Origin: Hansfordia pulvinata
Lineage: Eukaryota > Ascomycota > Sordariomycetes > Xylariales
Assembly (NCBI GenBank): GCA_006538405.1
Contig: BJKQ01000010.1
Coordinates: forward strand, 434,001 to 498,000
Direction: 5' to 3'
DNA: 64,000 nt
Shown: one piece after another, positions 11,357-22,084 of the stretch
Layout: each line of letters starts with the position of its first letter
Numbering within the stretch: the first letter of the stretch is position 1
Program-made: the position numbers and the translations under genes
The notes under the pieces: model-generated
What the model saw: only the letters and a program-made list of their open reading frames with translations
Database searches by the model: none
What the model was told of the DNA's origin: nothing

Positions 11357-12404
11357 GCGGGGACGGGATGGGCGTTGGTTTTGCGACACTACTAATGGAG
11401 AGCCAGTACGTGCTTCTTCCTGACGAACTGGGATTATGAATAGTGATCCAATGGCTTCGCTTATGACTACCTAGCAACGCAGACGCGGAGGTGAGCCCGT
11501 GCTTCGTGGCCATCACGTAATGGCAGCCAAGTGCCGGCTGGGCGTAAGCTTGATCGCGCCGCCATGTCTATTGCCTGTGACCCTGGCAGCATGACGCCTA
11601 GCTAGATCAGGTTTAAGATGCTGGTGGATTTTGCACTTCACGCCAAACGAGGTCGTGAATGGCATTGTATGGGCGCGTGGTCTATATTCAGTCCTCGTTC
11701 CAACGCGTTGCGCGTACGTAAGGTGTTGCCCGGTCTTCGGGCCATGTACCGCCAAGTCTCAATTTCTCCGTGCCCCTTGCGCGACAGGTAAAATGGGGAC
11801 TTCGCATCGCCGCCGAAGAGGCGATACCTGGAGGCTACCTCTCCACCTGGCTCGGCGGGCTCCAGCTATCGGGCCGTAGGTACTCGTACCTCCAGGGGCT
11901 TACCGTAGGTACTGCGAGTACATTACCCACCTGCACCGTGACAGCCCAAGTCCAGCCCAGGGCATCGGCACCACCTAAAGCTGGAGCGCACTGCCCTCCA
12001 CAGACGGTCTGGCCAGGGCAGCACAGGAGATCCCTGTCTGTGGCGCCACTTTGCGCGTCGCCGAGGCCCCCCGGTACATCCAACCAAGACGACCAGCGTC
12101 AACAACGATCGACCCCTGGGCAAATATCACCACCCACCACGTCGCCCTCCACCTCCCCCCTCGCCTGCACCCATCGCCGCCGCCACTGTCGCGCCCGTCG
12201 CCCGCTTCATCCCGACGCGTCACTTGCCCGGCCGATTCCCGTGGCACTCGACCGCCCACCGCACGCCTCTGCGACAACCCTCACGACACCAGCGATCCGC
12301 CTCGACTTCCCGTCCCGAACCTCAACATCCAGGGATGCGCCTCACAACGCCCTGACCTCCCTCCTGCCGCTCGCTCTGCTCGGCCTGCTGTCCCAGCCCG
12401 CTCT
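11357..12404. other. intergenic spacer
   Basis: About 1 kb upstream of the small membrane protein gene. It holds one TACTCGTA octamer (11881) and a related TACTGCGAGTAC just downstream. The 3' part is C-rich and probably 5' untranslated region. I see no convincing gene. Confidence 0.5.
11881..11888 (+). promoter_or_regulatory. TACTCGTA octamer
   Basis: One copy of the recurrent intergenic octamer, inside a near-palindrome GGTACTCGTACC, 524 bp upstream of the ATG of the small membrane protein gene. Function is inferred from recurrence only. Confidence 0.3.
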
Positions 12405-12826
12405 ATGCACCCCTTCTCCGTCGTGACCCTCGCCATCTTTGTAGCTGGCTACATCACCGCCCGATGGGACCTGGTCACTCGCGTCTATGACCTCGCCATC
12501 TTTGCTTGGGACAAGGGAGTCATTGTATGTCGTCCCGGCCAGAGCTCGCTCCGGCCCAATCGCGGCCCCGCCCTGGCTCAACCACGACCCCGTTCTTCGC
12601 TCACCCGATCATAGCTGCGCGCCGCCCAGGGCTTCGCCTTTCTGACCCTGGCATTCCTCGCCGTCTTCTTGCCTGTCCAGCATCTGGCTCAAATCGAGGC
12701 CGGTCTGGTAAGACCGCCGCTCTGCACCGGAACGCGCCCCCCCGGCTGACCATTCTCCAGCATCCCCGATCACCGAACCTGGGCATTTCCGCCCGAGAGC
12801 AACTAAGGCGCAGGGGCTCCTTCTAG
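12405..12826 (+). CDS. small two-pass membrane protein just upstream of GPI1
   Basis: Three exons (12405-12524, 12615-12707, 12761-12826) with introns of 90 and 53 bp; the second has a GGCTGACC branch site. They encode 92 residues. Residues 5-17 (SVVTLAIFVAGYI) and about 43-61 (AQGFAFLTLAFLAVFLPVQ) are hydrophobic, separated by an aromatic and charged segment (ARWDLVTRVYDLAIFAWDKG). The C-terminus is basic (RRRGSF). The exon phases agree and no ATG-to-stop alternative is better, so I regard it as a real gene although I cannot name the family. Its stop lies only 67 bp before the GPI1 ATG. Small two-pass subunits (Eri1/PIG-Y, Gpi19/PIG-P) belong to the same GPI-GnT complex as Gpi1; that this protein is one of them is speculation from context and size. 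Confidence 0.65.
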
Positions 12827-12893
12827 CCGACGAGCTTTGTCGGTACTGCCCCGCTGCCGCCGCCGCCGCCACCGCCGCCGCCGACGCCCGGAC

Positions 12894-15232
12894 ATGCCAG
12901 AGCACGATGACTTGATGAGGGTATTCTGGCCGACCGATCTCGCCACCTCCCCTCTGCCCGGCGTCATTGTCGGCTGGAGGAACATTGGCCTCGATGTCGT
13001 GGTCGTCGCCGTCCTCGACCATGTCGACGTGAGTCCCCCCTGGACGGCATCCGCCTGCCCTGGCTGACCAGCCCGCAGCCTCGAAGCGTCGAGAATGCCC
13101 TGAAGACGGGCATTCTCCTGCGCAGCGCCCCTCATTCCGTCCCCCGCATCTTCGATCTCTGCGGCCAGCCCTCCATGCACGTCCTGGGCGTCACCAATGC
13201 CGACTCGGCGACCTCGATAGACCCCTTGTGGATCTGCGCCGACACCCGCGCCCCCGACCCATGCCCCGACATTTCGTGTCCCAAGGCCTCGAGCATCCAG
13301 ACCATCCTGTTCGAAAGACCGGCGCCGACAAACATGCAGTACATCTCTCTCAACCCCATCGCCCTGGCCCTGGCCGACAAGGAGGACTATGCCCCGGGCC
13401 TGTACAGCCCGGCGGACAACTCAGAGGCCGACGAGAAGCTCGAGCGCCAGGCCAAGCGCAAGCAGAGGCGCCTGATGGAGAAGCTCAAGCTGCACTCGGT
13501 CGTGAAGCACACTCTCTCGCAGAAAGACAAGGCTCTCACCAAGGTGGTCAACCAAATCAACTGGGCCTCGGAGCTCGAATCGCTATTGCAGAAGAACGTC
13601 TCGCTCATCGGCCCTCGACCAAAGCGCGCGCTTAGTGTGTCCGAGCGGGTTGTCGAGCACGCCACCACCATGAAGGACTTTGTCGTTCTGTGGGTGTGGG
13701 ACAAGATCATCCTCTACATCTTCCCCGTCGTCCGCAGGGTCTTCATGCTCTTCCTGCTCGTGCAGCGCCTCCTTGCCGAGATCCTCCTGCTCATGCTCGA
13801 GTGGAGGGCTCGTCCCACGTCGCCCGCGCTCAAGGACGTGTCCGCCACGGCCCAGCAGGTCGAGATCCGGCTCCAGCAGTTCTGCTACTGGCCCATGCAG
13901 TACGTCAAGCTGCGGTTGCGCAAGAACGACTGGGCTAGCGTGACGACCAGCCACCCCGACTACATCCGCTTCTACAACAGCCTGTGGCTCGTGGCCAACG
14001 ACGTCATCATCGGCATCGCCCTCGGCTCCTACATCATCGAGAACGCCGGCCGGGTCGCGGACCAGATCAGCATCCTGCTCGGCACCTACACCGTCACCGC
14101 GCTCCAGAGCAGCATCTCGTGGCTGATGGGCTGGCCCGCCGGTCTCAAGCTCAACAGCGAGCTTGCCCTCTTCTTGGGCGACCTGTTCCTGTGGGTTATT
14201 GACTACTGGGCCAGTTGCATCGAGACTCTGCAGCCTCTGCTGCCGCACATCATCTGGCTCGTCGGCTTCTCGAGCTTTGCCGGCGCCAGCCTACCGATCG
14301 CCATGCTCTCCGACCTCCTGTCCATGCTGACCCTGCACATCTACTCCTTCTATCTCGCCTCGGCCCGCATCTACCACTGGCAGCTCACCATCCTGCTGTC
14401 TCTGTTCCAGCTGTTCCGGGGGAAGAAGTACAACGTGCTGAGGAACCGTGTCGACTCTTGCGACTACGACCTGGACCAGCTGCTGGTTGGCACCATCCTG
14501 TTCACGCTGCTCTTCTTCCTGCTGCCGACCGTCATGGTCTTCTACCTCAACTTCGCTCTTGCCCGCATGGCCATCATATCTCTGAAGGCCGTCTTCGACA
14601 CCATGCTTTCTTGTCTGAACCACTTCCCACTGTTTGCCCTGATGCTTCGCCTGAAGGATCCGAGGCGCCTGCCCGGTGAGTCTCCGTGCCTCGCTCGCCC
14701 CGCCCCGCCTTGTTCGCCGCTGACCAATGCAGGCGGAATCCATTTCGAGCTTCGTGATACCCCTCCTAGAACCAGCCCTAATCATAATTCGTCGGCGCTC
14801 CCGCAGCTCCCAACTTCCGTCATATACTTGAAGGTCGGTTCCGAGCGCCCTGATGTTCCGGGCATGATTCACTGATTTTCCCAGCCCATCCCTCTCACAT
14901 TCACGGCCATGTTCCACCAGTATTTCCAGATGGGAAACCGGATACGGAAGCACTATCTGTCTCCGAGGGTGCTCTTCTGCCTTGTCACGGGCCGGTTTGT
15001 GCCGCCCATCCACCGCAAGAACCTGTACTCTCTGCAATACAGCATGCTGCCGGCTCGCCGTGCTGGCATTATGGAGATGTGGGAGGCTCTCAACTCGTTG
15101 CCAGCCAAGAAGCGCCCCGTCTATGTCTCTCCCTACAAGTTCCCTTCTCGCCCCGGGACCGGGTCAAACAGGAGGCATGCCAATGGACGGACCCGGGCCG
15201 GGGTGCAGAGCAAAGCATTGGGACACGGTTGA
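12894..15232 (+). CDS. GPI1: GPI-GnT complex subunit Gpi1 (PIG-Q)
   Basis: Subunit of the endoplasmic-reticulum enzyme that adds N-acetylglucosamine to phosphatidylinositol, the first step of GPI-anchor synthesis. Exons are 12894-13028, 13079-14675, 14733-14833 and 14885-15232, with introns of 50, 57 and 51 bp that all have CTGAC/CTGAT branch sites. The start MPEHDDLMRVFWPTDL was chosen over the internal Met at 12915 because a short acidic lead before RVFWP is common. The C-terminal two thirds hold the multi-pass Gpi1 domain: SLWLVANDVIIGIALGSYI, SWLMGWPAGLKLN, then YSFYLASARIYHWQ and LFRGKKYNVLRNRVDSCDYD. Near the end come HQYFQMGNRIRKHYLSPRV and RKNLYSLQYSMLPARR. Total is about 726 aa, with no frame break. 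Confidence 0.93.
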
Positions 15233-15790
15233 TGGTTTTATGGGACTTTAGAGGCGTTCAGCGATTTACAAGAGTCTGTGCTGGTGGAAGAATCGAAAGC
15301 AAGTGCAGCGAGACTTTGGATAAACAATTCGGCCGAGTCGGTGTTTCGTGTTGTTGGGTAGGGCCACGCGCTACTAGGCATTGAAGACCAGCCCGGTGTG
15401 GGGGGTTGGGGGGGTTGATACGACGAGTGGCTTCTTAGGCATCTCCAGCGATGTGCCCATGTGATAGATAGACGGGTATGAACATACATGACCGATACCT
15501 TATATATACCATGCCGCCTCCATCAGCCCGTGGTCAGCTTGCGGGGTGTGAAGCGATTTACGGCCAGCACATAGCACTGGTCTGGCTCAGATTGGCCATC
15601 AACTACGGTGGGCGCGGGCTTCAAGAGTTTCATGGTTTAGACGAACAACATTGATCGCAAATGAACTAGGTTGGCACTGCAGAGTGCAACTATCAACACG
15701 AAATACGAAATACAAGAATTCAAACACCCAGCGTCCCAGTCGTCCCCCCGGAGGCCATGCACGCACTGCCGCCCCCCTTCCCACCCCTAA
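15233..15790. other. convergent intergenic spacer
   Basis: 558 bp between the stops of GPI1 and the pectin lyase gene; it should contain both 3' ends. I see no gene or repeat. Confidence 0.5.
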
Positions 15791-17198
15791 TCAGCTGCTC
15801 CCCGCGCCCGCGACGACGGCGTCCCGGACGTCCTCGGCGGGCTCGGCGGCGGGGACGTCGGCACCCTGGAACTGGCTGAGGAAGGCGGTGTCGGCGAAGT
15901 CGAAGGGGCCTGACTGGGAGTCGAGGGCGTTGGCGACGCAGGGGCGGCCGAGAGCAGTGTCGGCGCAGCCGGCGAGGGCGGCGGAGCCGGCGGAGGACTG
16001 GGCGAAGAGCTGGCCGACGAAGCCGTCCTGGACGACGACGGGGACGTCCTCGAAGGAGTTGCCCTCGTACAGGCCCATCCCCTGGGTGTCGCCCTCGATC
16101 AGGTGGCCCGAGTTGGAGGCGAAGACGTTGTTGACGGCGTGGAAGAGGGTGGTGCCGGAGAGGGCGGGGGAGCGGCCCGAGGTCGTGGTGAGGTGGTTCT
16201 CTGGGTGGGTGGGGTTAGGGGTTTTTCTCGTTTAGGGGGGGGGGGGGGGGGGGGGGGCGGACAGGGCTTCAAGGGGAGAGAGAGAGAGAGAGAGACTCAC
16301 TGTAGAAGGTGATCTGGTCGCCGCCGCCGACCAGCTCCAGACCCCAGTACGTGTGGCCGTCGCAGCTGGCCGAGTTGGTCGTCTCGCCGTCGATGAAGCT
16401 GTTGGAGATGGTGACGCCCGTGCTGGCGGCCTGCCCGAAGCTGTAGTGCTGGCGGCCGGTTCTCCGGGTCTGCGGTGGGTGGTGGATTGTCAGTAAGCAG
16501 GTTGGGGAGGTGGTCAGGGCTGAACATCTATAGAATAGAATAGAGACGAGAGAAAAAAGGAAGCAGCTCACTCACCGTGACGTGGTCGATCCACACGTTG
16601 GAGGAGCCCGCCAATGTCACCGCGTCGCCGCCCCAGACGTAGGCCGGGTTGAGGTCGGTGATGGCGACGTTCTGGACGATGATGTTGTCGGCGTCGGTCA
16701 GGCGCAACCCCTTTCCCTTGAGCGTGGCGCCGTCCCGGCCCACCAGCGTCTTGTCAGATGCGACCTGGATGCCCGTGACGCCCGCCTTGTCGAGCGTGAC
16801 GGCGTACGTCGGCGTCGAGCCGCAGCCCCCGAGCGTGTTGAGCAGCGCCTGCCCGCCGTCCTCGGGCGCGCACGGGTAGCTGTTGCACGCGTCGTACGCG
16901 GCCGTCCCCTCGCTGCCCGTGAAGTCGAGCTCGCCCGAGATCACCACCACCGCCGGCGCCTCCTGCGTCAGCAGCGCCGTCAGCTCCTCCACCGTCGCCG
17001 GGTACGCCGGCTCCACGTCCCCGCCCCCGGTAGCCCCCGCCCCGAAGCCGAACGGCGCCCCGCTGACCACCGACGAGATGGCCCGGCGCTGCGGGCCCGG
17101 GGCCGCGCGGGCCGAGGCGCCTGGCGGGGCCGCCGCGAGAAGGGGAGCAGGAGGAGGGCGACGCCCGCGGTCGTGGTCTGCGTGAGGGAGAGGCCCAT
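15791..17198 (-). CDS. secreted pectin lyase (polysaccharide lyase family 1)
   Basis: Extracellular enzyme that cleaves methyl-esterified pectin by beta-elimination. Exons: 17198-16576, 16469-16301 and 16200-15791. A signal peptide MGLSLTQTTTAGVALLLL leads into an Ala/Pro-rich cleavage region. The parallel beta-helix core shows GVTGIQVASDKTLVGRDG, LRLTDADNIIVQNVAI, WGGDAVTLAGSSNVWIDHVT, TGRQHYSFG, CDGHTYWGLELVGGGDQIT, TSGRSPALSGTTLFHAVNN and ASNSGHLIEG. The SGRSP and HAVNN signatures point to pectin lyase rather than pectate lyase. In the signal-peptide region the G4 run at 17142-17145 (CCCC on the coding strand) appears one base short; correction gives LLLLPLLAAAPPGASA and a 400 aa product. 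The second intron (16300-16201) contains a 23-base G tract and an AG repeat. An open segment before the chosen ATG reads through a TG repeat and is not credible. Confidence 0.9.
16235..16257 (+). repeat. 23-base poly-G tract inside an intron
   Basis: Uninterrupted G23 within the second intron of the pectin lyase gene (poly-C on the coding strand, upstream of the acceptor). An AG dinucleotide repeat at about 16277-16294 lies in the same intron next to the donor. Confidence 0.85.
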
Positions 17199-17236
17199 TG
17201 TCGTCTTGCAGTCTGTCAGGAGTGGGGAGGTCGATT

Positions 17237-17263
17237 TGTGTGTGTGTGTGTGTGTGTGTGTGT
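17237..17263 (+). repeat. (TG)13 microsatellite
   Basis: Perfect TG dinucleotide repeat about 40 bp upstream of the pectin lyase start codon, probably in its 5' leader (CA repeat on the coding strand). Confidence 0.85.
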
Positions 17264-17854
17264 CTGGTGAGATGAGCCACTTTCGTCACCTCGCCCCAGC
17301 CATCCCGAGCGTCTTTCTTATATGTATATGCCAGGTCCAGCCGTCCCGGACATAGCCTGCGGCGGCCCCCTTCGCCCAGGCAGCATCTCCCGAGGCGTTG
17401 ACGACATACCCGCCGCGGCGGACGCGCCTCCGTCCCGTTTCGGGCCGCTCTTTATATCCTTCGTTCTTCTTTCGTCTCGGCGCGCCGCTTCACGGCACAA
17501 ATCCAGCGTCTTCTACGACCCAAACAGGGGGTGTTGTCTCGGCAGCCTGGGGGCGCGGGCGCGTTCACGGCACCGGTGGCGGACAGGGCCCGCCTGCCTA
17601 TCTCGCGCGGCCGCAGAGCAGAGGCTACGGCTACAACGGTGTGCTCTTCCTGTTTCCTGGAGTCTCCGGGCCGGGAAGGGAACGAGGCGGAGAGTGTGAA
17701 ACAGCCCCCTTGGGCCCGGCAGGCGTCGTTAGGCCCGGCGGTTGCTGGGTGCGAGAAAAAGGGCGCGACGGAGATGCAGCCTCCGTCTTGGCCCGCCATC
17801 CTCTACGGTGCATGCGGGGGTCAGGTCAGGCCCCTGTCTACGGACGAGGACGAG

Positions 17855-17862
17855 TACTCGTA
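17855..17862 (+). promoter_or_regulatory. TACTCGTA octamer
   Basis: One copy of the recurrent intergenic octamer, in the context GAGTACTCGTAT, 657 bp upstream of the pectin lyase ATG. Confidence 0.3.
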
Positions 17863-18882
17863 TGCTCATCAGGGCGTCACCCCTGTTCGCGATGGCAGCC
17901 GGTCGGCGTTTCAGCAGCCCCGGCCTGCGAAATGAACGGGGCACCCACACGCCCTCCGAATACAACATGCCATGGGCTTGGGTCGCCTGGGTGGACGGGG
18001 GGTCGTGTGCGCTGTTGTCTGCATCAAACATCGAGGCCGGTCAGGGGGCAAAGACGTTGAGGCCCGCATTCCCGGGCGGCGGCTCGGCGCGTGCGGTCCG
18101 GCTGCCATGCGATGGGCCGCCCACAAGTCGGTTCGTGGTTTTCTGCCCGGTGGTGGAGAAGATGTTGACATGTGCGTCGACGCTCGGGACTGCTATGAGC
18201 CGAGAAGCCCCGTTTCCGGGCCACGATGGCTTCTCCTGCGAAAGCTGCCACTCCGACAGAGGCCTGCTTCGCGAGAAGCAAGGGCGAGGCTGTGGACCCG
18301 CACGCTACCTGGCATTGCTGCTGGGTGGTCTGTACGTGATCTGCAAGTCCTGGAGGCGCAATATGTTCCCCCACCAGCCAGACTGCAAAGCCCCCGGACA
18401 CTGCCAGGACACGATCGTAGACAGCTGCAGAGAGGCGAGCCAGCGCTTGGGATAGCCTCTGATCACTGCCCCATCCCCACGTATCGCGCCCCGTCCGTCT
18501 GCCGGCGTCGGAACATGTCGGACTCGGTGGCGCGGCACAGCACCTTGATGGCTGCTCCACGTGAGGCGTCGCGCCCGCGGTGGGACTGCGCCATCTACAT
18601 AAGCCTTCCTCTTCGCTTTCCGGTCCGAGATTCCCTCTCTTTCCTCCCTTCCCGCTCTACGTATGTCAGGGCTCAGCTCTCTGCCCTGATCTGCGGAGGC
18701 CGACTCAGCAAGCCCTTGACGCGTCATATCACCGCCGCTACCTGCCCGAGGTCACGCGGCCAGACAACATCTGCAATCAATCAAGAGTGGTATCTATTTC
18801 TATATCGCCAGAGCCTCTCTTGTCTATCCCTTGAAACTTCTCGGCAGCCCAAACAATCAATGCCACATAAAACGACCCGACC

Positions 18883-20570
18883 CTAAGCCTTCACCAGCAG
18901 GTTGCTGCCGGTCATGTCCTCGGGCTGAGAGACGCCCATCGCGGCCAGGACGGTCGGGCCACATCGCCCAGCACAGCGTCGTCCGTCTTCTTGAGGGACC
19001 AGCCCTCGGGGGCGTTGTACATGACAAACGGCACCTTGTTGGTCGTGTGCGACGTCTTGGGCTTGCCGTCCGCAAACTTCATCTCCTCGGCGTTGCCGTG
19101 GTCGGCCGTGATGAAGAGGATGTAGCCGGCCTTCTCGCAGCCCTCCTTGATGATGCCGATGGCCTTGTCGGTGGCCTCGACGCCCACGACGGCCGCCTCG
19201 TACACGCCGGTGTGGCCCACCATGTCCGGGGGCGCAAAGTTGTTCATGACAAAGGGGAACTGCTGCTCGTCCATGCGCTTGCAGACCTGCTTGGCCACGC
19301 CCTCGGCGCTCATCTCGGGGGCCTGGTCGTACGTCGCGACGGAGCGGTTCGAGGGCACCAGGTCCTGCGACTCGTCGCGCTCCTCCAGGGCAAAGACCTT
19401 CTCGACGCCGCCGTTGAAGAAGAAGGTGACGTGCGCGTACTTCTCCGTCTCGGCAATGTGGACCTGCTTGACGCTCTGCTTGCCGAGCCACTCGGCCAGC
19501 ACGTTGTCCATGCGCTGGGGCTCAAACGCCACCTTGAAGGGGTAGTCCGTCTTGTACTTGGTCATGGTGGTGAGGTTGATGTTGGGGTACGGGAAGTCGG
19601 GCCGCGGGGAGCGGTCGACGCCGCCGAGCAGCTGCGTGATCTCGCGAGCGCGGTCGGAGCGGTAGTTGAAGAAGAAGACCTCGTCGCCGTCCTTGATGCG
19701 GCTCTCGGCGCCACCCACGATGATGGGCTTGAGGAACTCGTCCTTCTCGCCCTTCTCGTAGCGCTCGCGGATGGTCTGGAGCGGGTCCGAGCTCGCCTCG
19801 CCCTCACCCGACACCAGGCCCTTGAGGGCGACCTCGACACGCTCCCAGCGCTTGTCGCGGTCCATGGCGTAGTAGCGGCCGACCACGGTGGCAATCTCGC
19901 CAAGGCCAATCTCGTTGTTGATCTTGCCGAGCAGCTCCTCCATGTAGCCCGCGCCGGACTTGGGGTCGGTGTCGCGGCCGTCGCCGAAGAAGTGGATGAA
20001 GACGCGGGGGACGCCGGCCTCCTTGGCGGCGCGGAGGAGGGCGTAGAGGTGGTCCTGCTTGGCGTGCTGGAGGGGAGGTCAGGATACGGCGCCGATAGCA
20101 CGGAAAAGGGAGCAGGCTGAACATACCACGCCACCGTGGGAGACGAGACCGCAGAGGTGCAGTCTGCCGTTGCCGTTCTTGGCCTTCTGCAGAACCTCGC
20201 TGATGACGGGGTTCGCCGAGAGCTGGCCCTTCTTGATGGTCTGGTCGATGCGGACGACGTCCTGCCAGACGACGCGGCCGGCGCCAATGTTCAGGTGGCC
20301 GACCTCGGAGTTGCCCATGAGGCCCTCGGGCAGGCCGACGGCGAGGGACGAGGCGTCAAGCTCGGTGTAGCCGGTGGTGCTCTTGGCAAACTCGTCCATG
20401 ACGGGCGTCTTGGCGTTGGTGATGGCGTCTCCGTCCTTGGGAGAGTCCGCCGAGGGACACCCCATCCGTCAATGACGACTGGGAGCGGAAGGTTAGCTGA
20501 TGCCGGGGTAGGAGAGGCGCGATCGGGACGCGGACGTACTGAGGCAAGCCTTTTGCGTGGGAGCCGCCAT
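18883..20570 (-). CDS. 2,3-bisphosphoglycerate-independent phosphoglycerate mutase
   Basis: Cytosolic glycolytic enzyme interconverting 3- and 2-phosphoglycerate through a phosphoserine, unrelated to the cofactor-dependent yeast enzyme. Exons: 20570-20540 (MAAPTQKACL), 20478-20127 and 20066-18883, with introns of 61 bp (branch GCTAAC) and 60 bp. Motifs are clear: IVIDGWG, LMGNSEVGHLNIGAGR (with the active-site Ser), DGRDTDPKS, FFFNYRSDRAREI, APPDMVGHTGVYEAA and ITADHGNAEEM. Two single-base losses break the frame, at 20454-20456 (GWGVP|SADSPKDG) and 18956-18958 (GDVA|PTVLAAMGVSQPEDM). Both lie in short G runs on the + strand. Corrected length is 522 aa, the usual size. The gene diverges from MED9. 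Confidence 0.93.
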
Positions 20571-21604
20571 TGTGCTGATTGTCTGCGTGCGTGGTCGAAT
20601 GTGTCGCAGGCAAAGGAGAGGGAAGCTGCTTGAGGATGCAGCGGTCTATCTATAGGGCAGAAGGGCGCAGACGGCGGTCGTGCGTGATTTATGGACAAGG
20701 AGATAGGAGCCAAGAAGCAAGGAGGAAAATGAGGAGGAGGAGAAGGAGACGCGGCGGATGCGAGGCAGAAGCTTGGCGGTTGCGGCGATTACGGTGGGCG
20801 GGGTGGGATGGTGGGATAATGTTTGGGTGCTCGGCGAGGGTGGTGGGGTAGGAGGGGCAGCTGGGCGCCGTGGCAGTGGCAGCGCTGACGTCGGCTGCCA
20901 GTCTGTTACGGTTTGGCACCGCTTGGCAGGCCCGCCGTCTCGTGTGGTTGGGTAACGTCGAGCCCGGGCTGTGAACGGGTCCGTAATAGCAATGATCTGG
21001 GGCGATAAGTGACAGCACTCAATTATCTCAGGCCAACCTCGCTCTTCAATGGAAGGACTGAGCCGACCAAGTCATCTGCCCGCGGGTTTCCGCTAAGCGT
21101 CTGTGAGGCTCATCGCCGAATTCCGGGCGGGTGCCGCATTGTGCACAGCCGAGGATATGGCAGTTCCGAATTTGACCGTCGCGGGTTCCCATGGAGGCCA
21201 CGATTTTCCAAAGGTCATGCGGCGCTCTACAACCGAGGCGACGTCGCGCCGCAGACGAATACCAAACGGAGATGCAGTCGGGGTGGCTGCACGTGGTGAA
21301 TCGCACTGTGTTTATGGATGTTTTGGCATATGATGGCACAGTGTGCATGGGAGATTGGCTCACCGTATTCTCATTGGCTGTACGAGGACCTTCCTTTCAG
21401 AACAATGCACTAACCCAGCCCGCCCTACGTTGTGCACCAGCGCAGTGTCAGCTTCCGCACTTCGGGGCTTTGGACCTCACAGCCATTGAACCCATCGCCA
21501 GACATCCTTCAAACCTCGCCCTCAACGCAGCCTGATCCGATTCACAACACCACCACCGCCGATCATTCGCCCGAGGTTCTCTCATCTCACCCGCAACCCA
21601 CACC
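20571..21604. other. divergent intergenic spacer
   Basis: About 1 kb between the phosphoglycerate mutase and MED9 starts. It includes a purine-rich GAGG/AGGA stretch (about 20720-20760), which is pyrimidine-rich on the mutase coding strand. I see no gene. Confidence 0.5.
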
Positions 21605-22084
21605 ATGTCGGGCGACCCCTCATCACAGCCTCTGCTGGCGCTCCCTGCCGGCCTCAATCCCAACACTCTCGACACCCTCACCGAGGTCGCCGTCTTGCTG
21701 ACTGCCCTGCGCGACGCCACCACCACGGCTCCCGCCAACAGTGCTTCCGGCCCCAACTCCCAGACCAACGCAACCCCCAAGCCCCCCACGTCGGCCAGCA
21801 CCCCGGGCCCGTCGTCCCAGGACTCGCAGCAGACCCAGATGATCCGCGACTTCCCCAATCAGACCGACGCGTTGCGCCACCGCTTCCATCGGGCGCGCGT
21901 TCAGATTCGCCAGGGCCTCCCCGACCTCGCTCGCTCCATCCCCGACCAGGAGGCCGAGATCCGCCAGCTGCAGGAGCGCATCCGACGGCAGCGCGAGGCT
22001 GTCGCCAACCTGCGTGATCTGGGCCCCCGATTCGCTGCCCGCGCCGACGACGACGAGAGTGCACAGCCGAGGTCCGGTGTGTAG
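21605..22084 (+). CDS. MED9: Mediator complex subunit 9
   Basis: Subunit of the middle module of Mediator, which links transcription activators to RNA polymerase II. A single exon encodes 159 aa. The N-terminal helix (LNPNTLDTLTEVAVLLTALR) is followed by a Thr/Pro/Ser-rich linker. A C-terminal coiled region (NQTDALRHRFHRARVQIR, PDQEAEIRQLQERIRRQ, REAVANLRDLG) matches the layout of fungal Med9/Cse2. The family is short and poorly conserved, so the call rests on helix layout and the PD..R..QEAEI..L..RI pattern. The ATG is in good context (CACCATGTCG). Confidence 0.75.
   Translation: MSGDPSSQPLLALPAGLNPNTLDTLTEVAVLLTALRDATTTAPANSASGPNSQTNATPKPPTSASTPGPSSQDSQQTQMIRDFPNQTDALRHRFHRARVQIRQGLPDLARSIPDQEAEIRQLQERIRRQREAVANLRDLGPRFAARADDDESAQPRSGV

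Larger units (their letters stand above)
17199..18882. other. pectin lyase upstream region and phosphoglycerate mutase 3' flank
   Basis: About 1.7 kb. It contains a TG repeat (17237-17263) just upstream of the pectin lyase ATG and one TACTCGTA octamer (17855). Long open frames exist on both strands, but they lack protein-like composition or recognisable motifs, and I reject them as genes. Confidence 0.5.

Noticed and set aside
17398..18886. Two long + strand open frames (220 and 304 codons) upstream of the pectin lyase
   Set aside because: They overlap each other and minus-strand frames, lack recognisable motifs and lie in promoter-type DNA with octamer and repeats.
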